This document shows, one piece after another, positions 1-6,746 of a stretch of 18,023 bases of DNA. Source of the DNA: JALYUA01 sp040004225 (GTDB lineage Bacteria; Acidobacteriota; Thermoanaerobaculia; UBA5066; Gp7-AA6); contig JBDUBI010000192.1 of the NCBI GenBank assembly GCA_040004225.1, forward strand, positions 1 through 18,023, read 5' to 3'. The position numbers and the translations under genes are program-made. The stretch's first letter is position 1. The number at the start of each line of letters is the position of its first letter. Below the pieces are notes generated by a model. It searched no databases, had not been told where the DNA came from, and was given only the letters and a program-made list of their open reading frames with translations.

Positions 1-40
1 GAGCGAAGGCGACGTTACCGTCTGCGGTATCGTTTTGCCG

Positions 41-913
41 ATGAAACGTGCTGGGGCCGTGGTGGCCATTTTGTTCCTTGCCTCCCGAGGGCTCGCTCTA
101 GACCGCGCGGACGAGCCCTTTCCCCCGAAGGGGCGCTACAACAACTCGACGCATCGCTTCTTCCCGGACCTCGAAACCCGCTTGAATGCGGTCCGGTACG
201 GCCGCTGGCGTGCCTTCGAGATCGCCTGGATCTCAGGGATCGACCGCCGCCTCGATTCGCAGTTCTCCTCCTACCTGCTCGACCTCCTGGCCAGCCCGCC
301 GCGTTTTTCTCCCGAGGCGGACCGGGTGGCGCCGCGTTTCGCCCGTGAAGCCTCCCCGATCTTCCGGGCTCTCCGATGGGGACAAGTCCTCGAACAGCAG
401 TTGATCGACGTCCTCGCGTCCTCCGATGCGAACGCCGCGCTGACGTCGCAACGGCTGACGCGGTCCCTCGATCTGTACCGGCGAGAACGGTGGGCGCTCG
501 TCGAGCCACCGGCGCGGGCCTCCCCGGACAGCGTCATTGCCGCGGCGCCCGTCTCCGCGCGGATTCTCTCGGCGGGGACGCGGCTCTTCGCCTCGGCGGC
601 GGAAGACCTCGCGGCGTCCGATTTTGGACAGCAGCGATGGAGGGTTCGCACGACCGTCGCGGAGTTCGACCGCTCGTACGCCGCGGATCGGCCTCCACAG
701 GATTCGACCTACCGGTCGGCCGCCCCGACCATCCTTCAGCGGTATCCCGGATACGCGGAACATCTCGACCGCCTCGCGCGCTTCCGGCTCGAGGTCTACG
801 AGGCCCTGCTCCCCGGGGGGGAAACCTCGGCGGCGCAGCACGAGCGAGACGTCCGGACCGCCGCGGTGGCGCGCCGTTACGGGCTTTCGCCGAAGGGTCT
901 GCATGGCCAGTAG
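41..913 (+). CDS. Secreted protein of unknown function
   Basis: This is a 290-residue protein that I do not recognise. The ATG at 41 is preferred over an in-frame TTG two codons upstream because it directly begins a signal peptide: Lys-Arg at residues 2-3, a hydrophobic stretch at about 4-15, and a small-residue region ending near ALDRAD. The mature part has no obvious metal or catalytic motif. It is rich in Arg, Leu, Ala and paired aromatics (RFFPDLE, RYGRWRAFEIAW) and looks mostly helical. There is no second membrane segment, so a periplasmic or envelope-attached location is inferred. Its last 11 bases overlap the start of the next gene, which encodes a probable outer-membrane barrel, so the two are probably co-translated and work in the same compartment. 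The region left of position 41 is too short to show a promoter. The reading frame is secure and the function unknown. Confidence 0.72.
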   Translation: MKRAGAVVAILFLASRGLALDRADEPFPPKGRYNNSTHRFFPDLETRLNAVRYGRWRAFEIAWISGIDRRLDSQFSSYLLDLLASPPRFSPEADRVAPRFAREASPIFRALRWGQVLEQQLIDVLASSDANAALTSQRLTRSLDLYRRERWALVEPPARASPDSVIAAAPVSARILSAGTRLFASAAEDLAASDFGQQRWRVRTTVAEFDRSYAADRPPQDSTYRSAAPTILQRYPGYAEHLDRLARFRLEVYEALLPGGETSAAQHERDVRTAAVARRYGLSPKGLHGQ

Positions 914-1679
914 CCGGCGCCTGGCTTGCACCGTCGTCCTCTTTCTGGCCACGTCTCTGGCCGGAGCGCAGTTGCTTTCGAACCTGGAACGGGAGAGACC
1001 TCTTTCCGTCGAGGACGCGCGGCCCGTTCCCTACCGAGCCCTGTCGGGTTCCGCGGACTGGACGTACTCCCTTCGGACCGGCAGCCTGAATGATTACGGC
1101 CCCGGCTTCTCGGTGCTGTACGGCGCGATGCGGGGGCTCGAGGTGGGAGCGGCGATGCGGTGGGTGACCCGCCCGGAGCGCAACGCGAACCGGGGAATCG
1201 CCTCCGGGGACCTCATGATCCACGCGCTTTACCAGCTCTCGGAGGAAACGTCGTCGATGCCCGCCCTCTCGGGCCGGATCGGCGTGCAGTTTCCGACCGG
1301 GCTCGATTCCAAGGGGACCGACGTCGAGCTCGCGGCGCTCGCAACCCGGTCCTTCGACACCTTCCGGGCGCACGCCAATTTTCGCTACACGCGGCTCGGG
1401 GCGACGGGGCCGAGCGAGCGGACGGAGCGGATCGAGGGCGTCGGCGGCATCGACTTCATCCCCGGCCGGCGGGGCTTGACCGACACCCTCGTCATCGCCG
1501 ATGCCGCGGTCCGTTCCAATCCTGTTGTCGGAGGCACGGCGATCGTTCAGGTCGAGCTCGGAACCCGACGGCGCATCGGAAGCCAGACGTTTCTCTTCGG
1601 AGGAGCGGCTTCCGAGCTGACGGGGCGCCATGATCGAGCCCGGTTGCGCCTGAGGCTCGGGCTGACGCACTTTTATTAG
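903..1679 (+). CDS. Probable outer-membrane beta-barrel protein
   Basis: The product has 258 residues. The ATG at 903 lies inside the end of the upstream gene (11-base overlap) and starts a clear signal peptide, MASSRRLACTVVLFLATSLA followed by GAQ, a likely signal peptidase I site. After it come alternating polar and aromatic strands (DWTYSLRTGSLNDYGPGFSVLYGAMRG) with Gly/Tyr turns, and the protein ends in the aromatic residues HFY. Alternating strands with a terminal aromatic residue are typical of outer-membrane barrels assembled by the Bam machinery. The pattern resembles small transporter-like barrels such as the phenol-degradation MetA family (PF13557), but I cannot confirm that assignment. 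An open frame extends upstream to 537 but only shadows the previous gene. The neighbouring secreted protein suggests a two-gene envelope module. Alternatives are another porin-like family or an outer-membrane assembly accessory protein. Confidence 0.7.
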   Translation: MASSRRLACTVVLFLATSLAGAQLLSNLERERPLSVEDARPVPYRALSGSADWTYSLRTGSLNDYGPGFSVLYGAMRGLEVGAAMRWVTRPERNANRGIASGDLMIHALYQLSEETSSMPALSGRIGVQFPTGLDSKGTDVELAALATRSFDTFRAHANFRYTRLGATGPSERTERIEGVGGIDFIPGRRGLTDTLVIADAAVRSNPVVGGTAIVQVELGTRRRIGSQTFLFGGAASELTGRHDRARLRLRLGLTHFY

Positions 1680-1684
1680 CCTTC

Positions 1685-1729
1685 GGCCCCCGGTTTCAAG
1701 ATTCAGTTTCCATGCACGACCGGGGGGCC
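1685..1729. repeat. Inverted repeat between convergent genes
   Basis: GGCCCCCGGT at 1685-1694 faces ACCGGGGGGCC at 1719-1729. The arms are complementary apart from one extra G, with a loop of about 24 bases. It lies between the barrel gene (+) and the next gene (-), where a shared terminator would be expected. Neither strand has a T-tract after it, so intrinsic termination is doubtful. Confidence 0.35.
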
Positions 1730-1771
1730 GGCCGCATCGATTCGATCTTCGATTCCCGATGGCGCTTTCGT

Positions 1772-2941
1772 TCAATGCCCGTAGAGAGGAGACTCTTCCA
1801 GGCATTCGAACGGAAAGTCCTTCTGGCCGCGGAGCGACGCGATCTCCCAGAACGTCTTGTCCCCCTCCCACTCGCGAAGAGGCTGGTAGAGGACGGCGTG
1901 CGCCTGGCAGTTGTTCGGCCGCTCGAAGTACACGACACAGACGCCGGCGGCGCGAGTCCCGGCGCGCACCTGCGACGCGTCCGGATAACGTTTTTTGATC
2001 ACCTCGACCGGGTCAAACGACCAGGCGGCGGGCGGCTCCTTGCGCTGGCGGTCTCGAAGCTTCTCGACCTCGAGCGCGAACCCCGGCTGGTGGACGAGAC
2101 CCCAGTAGGAGAGCTCGACTGAAGAACGGTCGGTGCTCCACGGATCTTCGAGGACGTCGGACGCAATCCGAAAGCGATTCTCCCCGAAGACGAAGAAAGT
2201 CTTCAGGGTGAAACTGCGAAAGCGGATCGAGAGCTCGCGGCTCAGGAACGTGTCCACCGCGAGCCGGCGCTCGATCCCGTTCGGGTCGACGGACACATTG
2301 ACCGAGGACCGCGGGAGCGACACGGAAAACGTCTGCTCGAGCTTTCCCCGGGAGAGCCGCAGTGCGAGCGTCTCGTTGAATCCGGAGTCGCCCGGGTGAA
2401 GCATCTGAAAAACGACCTGCGGCCGGTCGTCGAATCGAAATCGGATGCTCCCGAAGGACAGGAGCTGATCGCAGGTCGACAGGTCGTCGCTCTGGCCGCA
2501 TCGCAGCGGGACGTGGGCGATGAAGAGGGGCCTCCACTCGTCCCCGAAGCGTTTGAGCACCACGAGGAGCGGGCTCTCGAACGGGAGCCGGAACCTCGAG
2601 ACGAAACCTACGGTCGGCGCGTCCTCCGGCAGACTCAGCACCGTGCCGATCCCGTCCACCAGCACCTCGCTGACGCCGTCGCGGTCGAGGTCGACCTCTT
2701 CGACGTGGATCATGCGCGAGAAGGCGAGGTACCGACTCGAAAAGCGGACCCGTTCGCGGGCCATGACGCCCCGGCGCGGCTCCTCCACCCGGGGCGGGGC
2801 CAGGGGCGTCGGAATCCGGGTCGGCGTCCGGGCGGGAGCGGCCGCGGGCCGGACGGTCGGCGCCGGAGCCGCAGCGCCGGCGCTGCCCGACACGAAAAGG
2901 ACCAGAAATGTGGCGGCCATCCGGCCGAGCGCGTCGCGCAT
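1772..2941 (-). CDS. Secreted protein of unknown function with a Pro/Ala-rich linker
   Basis: The product has 389 residues and belongs to no family I can name. Residues 1-24 form a signal peptide (hydrophobic TFLVLFVSGSAG), followed by a low-complexity Pro/Ala/Thr/Arg stretch at about 25-58 that looks like a flexible tether. The folded part begins near residue 60. Its segment DLDRDGVSEVLV (84-95) resembles the Asp-rich calcium loop of FG-GAP/VCBS beta-propeller repeats, but only one clear copy is present, so a full propeller is unlikely. Four cysteines (in LRCGQSDDLSTC, and in CVVYFERPNNC near the C terminus) could form disulfides, as expected for an exported protein. The start at 2941 has a weak GAGG about 9 bases upstream; Met8 (2920) is an alternative and would still leave a signal peptide. 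It is divergent from the amidohydrolase gene, with 115 bases between the two starts. Confidence 0.65.
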   Translation of the reverse strand: MRDALGRMAATFLVLFVSGSAGAAAPAPTVRPAAAPARTPTRIPTPLAPPRVEEPRRGVMARERVRFSSRYLAFSRMIHVEEVDLDRDGVSEVLVDGIGTVLSLPEDAPTVGFVSRFRLPFESPLLVVLKRFGDEWRPLFIAHVPLRCGQSDDLSTCDQLLSFGSIRFRFDDRPQVVFQMLHPGDSGFNETLALRLSRGKLEQTFSVSLPRSSVNVSVDPNGIERRLAVDTFLSRELSIRFRSFTLKTFFVFGENRFRIASDVLEDPWSTDRSSVELSYWGLVHQPGFALEVEKLRDRQRKEPPAAWSFDPVEVIKKRYPDASQVRAGTRAAGVCVVYFERPNNCQAHAVLYQPLREWEGDKTFWEIASLRGQKDFPFECLEESPLYGH

Positions 2942-3056
2942 GGATCGTGTGCCTCGGATGAAGTTGGAGGAAGCCCGATGATTGTGGGTCCTCGGAGACG
3001 GATCTTCAATCGGAAATCGGGAAAAACGGCCGGGGCCGGGCCTTCCGTTGATTAAG

Positions 3057-3911
3057 ATGGCCGCCTTGCGCGTCTTCGACTGTCACATTCACGTTCAGCC
3101 CTGGCGGCAGATGAACCCTGAGGCGCGTGCCCTGATGACGCGCGGGCGCAACGACGTCGAGGCCGTCCAACGCGCCCAGGACGATCCGGAAGAGCTCCTG
3201 CGAATCCTGGACGATCAGGGAATCGAACGGGCGGCCCTCGTCAACTACTCCGCCTCCGAGGTGATCGGATTCGACGCTTCCGTCAACGAGTGGGTCTCCG
3301 CGTTCGTCAAGGGCCACGCCGACCGCCTCGTTGCCGTCGGTTCCGTGCATCCGCGGGAGACTCCCCACGCGGGAGAGCGGGCCGAAAGGCTCTTCGGCGA
3401 CCTCGGAATCCGGATGCTGAAGATCCATCCGCCCCACCAGTTGTTTGCTGCCAACGCGTACCGCGACGGCGATGAAGCGCTCGGGCAGATCTACCGGGCG
3501 GCGGAACGCGCGGGCAAGCCGGTCATGATCCACACCGGCACGTCCGTTTTTCCGGGGGCGCGCAACCGGTTTGCGGATCCGATGGCCGCCGACGACGTGG
3601 CACTCGACTTTCCCGACTTGAAGATCATCCTCGCGCATGCGGGGAGGCCCCTCTTCATGCCGACGGCGCTTTTCCTGGCCCGCCGGCACGCCAACGTGCA
3701 TCTCGATCTGTCGGGCATTCCGCCGAAAAAACTCCTCGAATACCTTCCGCGGTTAGACGAGATCGCCGACAAGTGTCTCTGGGGGACGGATTACCCGAGC
3801 CCGGGCGTTCTCTCGATGCGGCGCAACGTGGATGACTTCCTCGCCCTGCCGCTGGCCGAGGAGACCAGGCGGAAGATTCTCTGGGAAAACGGAGCGAGGC
3901 TGATCGCGTGA
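3057..3911 (+). CDS. Amidohydrolase family 2 metal-dependent hydrolase
   Basis: This 284-residue TIM-barrel hydrolase is of the Amidohydrolase_2 type (PF04909), which includes ACMSD-like decarboxylases and hydrolases of lactones or resorcylates. Visible metal and catalytic motifs are HxH (His10, His12 in DCHIH), His159 in MIHTG, His194 in LAHAG and Asp245 in GTDYPSPG, all at the expected ends of barrel strands. Length is normal for the family. There is no signal peptide, so it is cytoplasmic. The ATG at 3057 gives a start directly before the first barrel strand; an upstream GTG-type extension to 2982 would add residues unlike the family. No good Shine-Dalgarno is visible. A gene for 3-hydroxyacyl-CoA dehydrogenase follows after 10 bases, so an operon in carboxylic-acid or aromatic catabolism is plausible. 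The substrate cannot be read from sequence. Confidence 0.88.
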   Translation: MAALRVFDCHIHVQPWRQMNPEARALMTRGRNDVEAVQRAQDDPEELLRILDDQGIERAALVNYSASEVIGFDASVNEWVSAFVKGHADRLVAVGSVHPRETPHAGERAERLFGDLGIRMLKIHPPHQLFAANAYRDGDEALGQIYRAAERAGKPVMIHTGTSVFPGARNRFADPMAADDVALDFPDLKIILAHAGRPLFMPTALFLARRHANVHLDLSGIPPKKLLEYLPRLDEIADKCLWGTDYPSPGVLSMRRNVDDFLALPLAEETRRKILWENGARLIA

Positions 3912-3921
3912 GGGTTCGCGT

Positions 3922-4794
3922 ATGACGAAAGCTTCGGTTCTCGTGGTCGGCGGCGGGACGATGGGACGGGGGATCGCCGGCGTCTGCGCGCTCGCGGGCT
4001 ACGACACGATGGTTTTCGAGGCCGATCCGGCGGCGCGGGAGCGCCTTCTGCCCGAGATCCGCGCCTCGTGGCAGCGGGCGGTCGCGTCGCGCAAGCTCGA
4101 TGAGGGGATGGTGCTCGAGGCGACGAAGCGGTTGCGAACCGTCGGCACGATCGAAGAGGGCTGCGCCGCGACCTATGCCGTCGAAGCGGTTTTCGAGTCG
4201 CTCGCGTTGAAGGAAAGGATTTTCGGCGAGCTCGATCGTCTCTGCCCGGAGGCCCGTCTCCTCGGCAGCAACACGTCCTCCCTTTCGGTGGCCTCGATCG
4301 CTCTCGCCACGTCGCGGCCGGACCGGGTCATCGGGCTCCACTTCTTCAACCCCGTCGCGGTCATGCCGCTGATCGAGATCGTCTACGGCCCCGACACGTC
4401 GCCGGCGACGATTGCCGTGGCCGAGGCGTTTGCGAAGACGCTCGGGAAGAAGACCGTGCGCGTCAAGGACGCCCCCGGCTTCGCCACGTCGAGGCTGGGC
4501 GTCGCGCTCGGGCTCGAGGCGATGAGGATGGTCGAGGAGGGGATTGCCTCCGCCGCCGACATCGACCGCGCCATGGAGCTCGGGTATGGCCATCGGATGG
4601 GACCCCTCAAGACAACCGACCTCGTAGGGCTCGATGTCCGGCTCTCGATCGCGGAGGCCCTCGCGGCGGGTCTTGACCCGGTGCGTTTCGCGCCGCCTCG
4701 CATTCTTCGCGATTACGTCGCACAGGGGTACCTTGGCAAAAAGGCCGGGCGCGGCTTTTATGTGTGGGAAGGCGACGAGGCGAAGAATCAGTAG
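3922..4794 (+). CDS. 3-hydroxyacyl-CoA (3-hydroxybutyryl-CoA) dehydrogenase
   Basis: The 290-residue protein is a stand-alone NAD-dependent dehydrogenase that oxidises 3-hydroxyacyl-CoA to 3-ketoacyl-CoA, or the reverse, in beta-oxidation or butanoate metabolism. The N-terminal Rossmann fold has the dinucleotide motif GGGTMG (10-15) and an acidic residue after strand 2 (FEAD). The catalytic dyad is His140 in GLHFFNP with Glu152 in LIEIV. The SNTSSLS segment (116-122) and the helical C-terminal domain (GHRMGPL, then GYLGKKAGRGFYVWE) are typical. The usual Asn-Arg after the PGF motif is Ser-Arg here (Ser190 in PGFATSR); I recall the same variant in related proteins of Deinococcus-Thermus type, so it probably marks a subfamily rather than damage. 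GAGG at the stop of the preceding amidohydrolase gene can act as ribosome binding site. It is convergent with the DUF4149 gene; a GC hairpin at 4834-4855 lies between them, without a T-tract. Confidence 0.93.
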   Translation: MTKASVLVVGGGTMGRGIAGVCALAGYDTMVFEADPAARERLLPEIRASWQRAVASRKLDEGMVLEATKRLRTVGTIEEGCAATYAVEAVFESLALKERIFGELDRLCPEARLLGSNTSSLSVASIALATSRPDRVIGLHFFNPVAVMPLIEIVYGPDTSPATIAVAEAFAKTLGKKTVRVKDAPGFATSRLGVALGLEAMRMVEEGIASAADIDRAMELGYGHRMGPLKTTDLVGLDVRLSIAEALAAGLDPVRFAPPRILRDYVAQGYLGKKAGRGFYVWEGDEAKNQ

Positions 4795-4871
4795 CCGTAC
4801 GTTCTGAGCTCGCGCTTCCGGGCTCTCGCTCGACGGGCGGGACGCTTCGCGCCCGGAACCCGCGCCCCGTC

Positions 4872-5471
4872 TCAGACGTCGCTCAAATCCAGGAGCTTCG
4901 GGACAGGAGGACGGGCGGCGGCGCGGACCGGCGGCGCGGCCTGGCGATCCGAGAGGAGCCGCGCCGTAATGACCAGGATCACGAGAGCCACCGCGATCTC
5001 CGCGGCGAAAAAGGACGTCGACAGCCGGTGGTAGCGGTCGAGCAGGATCTTCGACGGGTCGTTGGCGGGCAGGCGGTCGATCAGCCCCGGCGCCTCGGTC
5101 CGGATCCTGTCGATCGGAGGGATCAGGAGCTTTTCGATCACGACCGCGGCGATCATCCCCAGAACCGGCGCCCGCGTGAGCAGGGACTTCTGCAGGCGCG
5201 GGGCGGTCGACCACCGGCCGAGAAGCCACGAGGTTACGAACAGAACCGCGAAACTCGCCTCGGCGAACCAGCACGCCCGGGTCAGGATCGGACTCTGGAG
5301 CGCGCCGGCGAGGTCCCGCGTCGGCAGGACGCGGAAGGCCAGCGGGGCGACCGCGGCCCCGAAGAAGAGCGGCGGGCCGATCGCGAGGGCGAGCGCGAAG
5401 AGGTGAACGCCTAGAACCAGGGCGAAGAGGCCGGGCGAGGGCGGGCGCGGGGCGGACGGCACCGGCTTCAT
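4872..5471 (-). CDS. DUF4149-type integral membrane protein
   Basis: The product has 199 residues and about four transmembrane helices: roughly 14-37 (LFALVLGVHLFALALAIGPP), 63-84, 99-115 and 150-172. The first helix runs into FFGAAVAPLAFRVLP, the Phe-Phe-Gly followed by Ala-Pro and Phe pattern seen in DUF4149 proteins (PF13664), whose function is unknown. A cytoplasmic Ala/Pro/Arg-rich tail ends the protein. The gene begins 6 bases after the stop of mqnD, so it is the second gene of that transcript. No strong ribosome binding site is visible, which suggests translation may depend on mqnD. A link with menaquinone or respiration is only a guess from the neighbour. Confidence 0.75.
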   Translation of the reverse strand: MKPVPSAPRPPSPGLFALVLGVHLFALALAIGPPLFFGAAVAPLAFRVLPTRDLAGALQSPILTRACWFAEASFAVLFVTSWLLGRWSTAPRLQKSLLTRAPVLGMIAAVVIEKLLIPPIDRIRTEAPGLIDRLPANDPSKILLDRYHRLSTSFFAAEIAVALVILVITARLLSDRQAAPPVRAAARPPVPKLLDLSDV

Positions 5472-5477
5472 CGGCGT

Positions 5478-6368
5478 CTATCCGGTTTCCGGTTCCGGGT
5501 TCCCGGGACCCGTCTCCGGATGGGGCTCGGGGGCGTACTCGGCCGTCACGGCGGGAACGAATCCCGCCGCGTGGGCGCGGTCGAGCAGCAGCTGCACCGC
5601 CTCGCGTCCCCGGGGGCCATACGAACGGGTCCACTCGTTGACGTACATGCCGACGAACCGGTCCGCCTTACCCGGATCGAGACCCCGCGCGTACTGCATG
5701 GCGTGCGCGAGGGCCGCCTCGCGATGCGAGAGGCCGTACTCGATCGAGCGGGAGAGCGCGCGGGAAATCCGGGCGACCCGATCGGGCCCGAGGTCCCGTC
5801 GCACGACGTTCCCGCCGAGCGGCAGCGGAAGGCCGGTCTCCTCCTTCCACCAGCGTCCCAGATCCACGATTTCCGTGAGCCCCTCGTCGGCGAACGTCAG
5901 CTGCCCCTCGTGGATCAGAACGCCAGCCTCGATCTCTCCATCCCGCACGCCCTCCAGGATCGTGTCGAACCTTCGAAGCTCCGTGCGCGCGCCGGGCGCC
6001 CACAGAGAAAGCGCCAGCGCAGCCGTCGTGCGAGCGCCGGGGGACGCGATCAGCACCGCTCCGGACGCGATCTCCTCCCGGGTCATCGAGCGCCGCGACA
6101 CGAGCACGGGACCGTATCCGTCTCCGAAGGAGGCACCGTGCGGGAGGAGCAGATAGCGGTCCGCCAGAAACGCATACGCGTGAAACGAGACGGCGGTCAC
6201 GGCAAGCTCTCCCGAGAGCGCGCGCCGGTTGAGCGTTTCGATATCGGAGAGCTCGTGATGGAAGGAGAGCCCCTCGGTCTCCACGCGTCCTTCGGCGAGC
6301 GCGTAGAACATGAACGCGTCGTCGGAATCGGGACTGTGGGCGAGCGTGATGAGATCCGGGTCCGGCAC
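5478..6368 (-). CDS. mqnD: 1,4-dihydroxy-6-naphthoate synthase MqnD (futalosine menaquinone pathway)
   Basis: The 296-residue protein has the periplasmic-binding-protein-like fold of MqnD, which converts cyclic dehypoxanthinylfutalosine to 1,4-dihydroxy-6-naphthoate, a late step of the futalosine route to menaquinone. Matching motifs are HSPDSDDAFMFYAL (11-24), SFHAYAFLAD (61-70), GDGYGPVLVSRR, IHEGQLTF with His153 at the position of the family's catalytic histidine, and PLPLGGNVVRRDLG. The start is a GTG at 6368; an in-frame TAG lies 4 codons upstream and the next Met (residue 19) is inside a conserved motif, so GTG is the best choice. No clear Shine-Dalgarno is seen. There is no signal peptide, so the enzyme is cytoplasmic. 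The last residues (PETGPGNPEPETG) come from a short degenerate DNA repeat and are probably not functional. Other mqn genes are not in this window, which is usual for scattered futalosine genes. Confidence 0.9.
   Translation of the reverse strand: MPDPDLITLAHSPDSDDAFMFYALAEGRVETEGLSFHHELSDIETLNRRALSGELAVTAVSFHAYAFLADRYLLLPHGASFGDGYGPVLVSRRSMTREEIASGAVLIASPGARTTAALALSLWAPGARTELRRFDTILEGVRDGEIEAGVLIHEGQLTFADEGLTEIVDLGRWWKEETGLPLPLGGNVVRRDLGPDRVARISRALSRSIEYGLSHREAALAHAMQYARGLDPGKADRFVGMYVNEWTRSYGPRGREAVQLLLDRAHAAGFVPAVTAEYAPEPHPETGPGNPEPETG
5481..5520. repeat. Degenerate TCCGG-type short repeats in the 3' end of mqnD
   Basis: On the + strand TCCGG recurs at 5481, 5488, 5494 and 5515, with TCCCGG at 5501, so units of 6-8 bases follow each other. 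On the mqnD strand this reads as CCGGAAA/CGGGAAC-like units and encodes the low-complexity tail of MqnD. The unit resembles the clean 7-base repeat found between recR and ybaB. Confidence 0.45.
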
Positions 6369-6583
6369 GCGGCGATTCTATTTCGGGATCGCGATGCGGC
6401 GGCGCGCGATCAGCCCACCGGTTCAGTGCTCGTCGAGAGCAACGGTGAGAGGCGGAGACCGCTCGGCGCTCGCGCGGTCGATGGCCTCTTCTTCCTTGAC
6501 TTCCTTGGTGCAGAAGCTGAGAATGAATAAAATTCTTTTTGCAAGAAATTTTTGTTGTGTTGTATGAGGAAACTTCTAAAATG

Positions 6584-6619
6584 AAATCGCCGGGTGGGTT
6601 GCAGCCCAACCGGCGATTT
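6584..6619. repeat. Long perfect-stem hairpin upstream of the basic-peptide gene
   Basis: AAATCGCCGG (6584-6593) pairs perfectly with CCGGCGATTT (6610-6619); inside, TGGG pairs with CCCA after one mismatch, leaving a small loop. Neither strand continues into a T-tract, so it is not a convincing terminator. It lies between two divergent genes and would fall in the 5' leader of the basic-peptide transcript or of mqnD, depending on where each starts. Confidence 0.6.
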
Positions 6620-6652
6620 TAGGAACGTATGCGCAATCAATCGTTCGGCAGC

Positions 6653-6736
6653 GACAGACTGAGGGCGACACGCCCCTCCACGGGGGCGGCAAAATTAGCA
6701 TCTCGCCCGCAGGCTGTCAATCGGCTGTCGGGAGGG
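6653..6736 (+). promoter_or_regulatory. Leader with mutually exclusive stems upstream of the basic-peptide gene
   Basis: Four complementary GC blocks occur in order: GGGCG (6663-6667), CGCCCC (6671-6676), GGGGCG (6683-6688) and CGCCC (6704-6708). They can fold as 1:2 plus 3:4, or as 2:3. CCCTCC (6674-6679), overlapping block 2, is also complementary to GGAGGG (6731-6736) at the edge of the ribosome binding site. GACAG (6653-6657) can pair with either of two CTGTC copies (6714-6718, 6725-6729). The arrangement resembles an RNA switch, but GC-rich DNA gives such pairings easily and no known riboswitch class is recognised. Confidence 0.35.
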
Positions 6737-6742
6737 AGGTGA
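6735..6742 (+). promoter_or_regulatory. Full-length Shine-Dalgarno of the basic-peptide gene
   Basis: GGAGGTGA matches the 3' end of 16S rRNA over all eight bases and ends 4 bases before the ATG at 6747. It is the strongest ribosome binding site in the window and is the main reason to accept the very short reading frame as a gene. Confidence 0.8.
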
Positions 6743-6746
6743 CATC

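Larger units (their letters stand above)
6369..6746. other. 378-bp divergent intergenic region with AT-rich island and several hairpins
   Basis: This lies between mqnD (-) and the tiny basic-peptide gene (+). About 6525-6585 is sharply AT-rich compared with the surrounding GC-rich DNA and would suit promoters; TTGCAA (6539-6544) with TATGAG (6563-6568) at an 18-base spacing is a weak sigma70-like candidate on the + strand. It is followed by a strong hairpin (6584-6619) and a cluster of GC blocks that can pair in alternative ways (6653-6736). On the minus strand, 6573-6427 is an open frame with coding-like composition (ending in LTVALDEH) but no ATG, GTG or TTG start; I do not call it a gene. 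Confidence 0.6.

Noticed and set aside
1701..1713. A 13-base word shared with 16740-16752
   Set aside because: A few 13-base matches are expected by chance when both strands of 18 kb are compared; flanks differ and no element is visible.
534..1871. 445-codon minus-strand open frame opposite the barrel gene
   Set aside because: Arg/Gly-rich shadow; the + strand frames have signal peptides and a barrel-like pattern.
4834..4855. Intrinsic terminator between the dehydrogenase and DUF4149 genes
   Set aside because: CGGGCG faces CGCCCG across a 10-base loop, but neither strand has a T-tract; such pairings are common at this GC content.
3655..5634. 659-codon minus-strand open frame spanning three genes
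   Set aside because: It crosses the dehydrogenase, DUF4149 and mqnD genes in a shadow frame and gives an Arg/Pro-rich sequence without domains.
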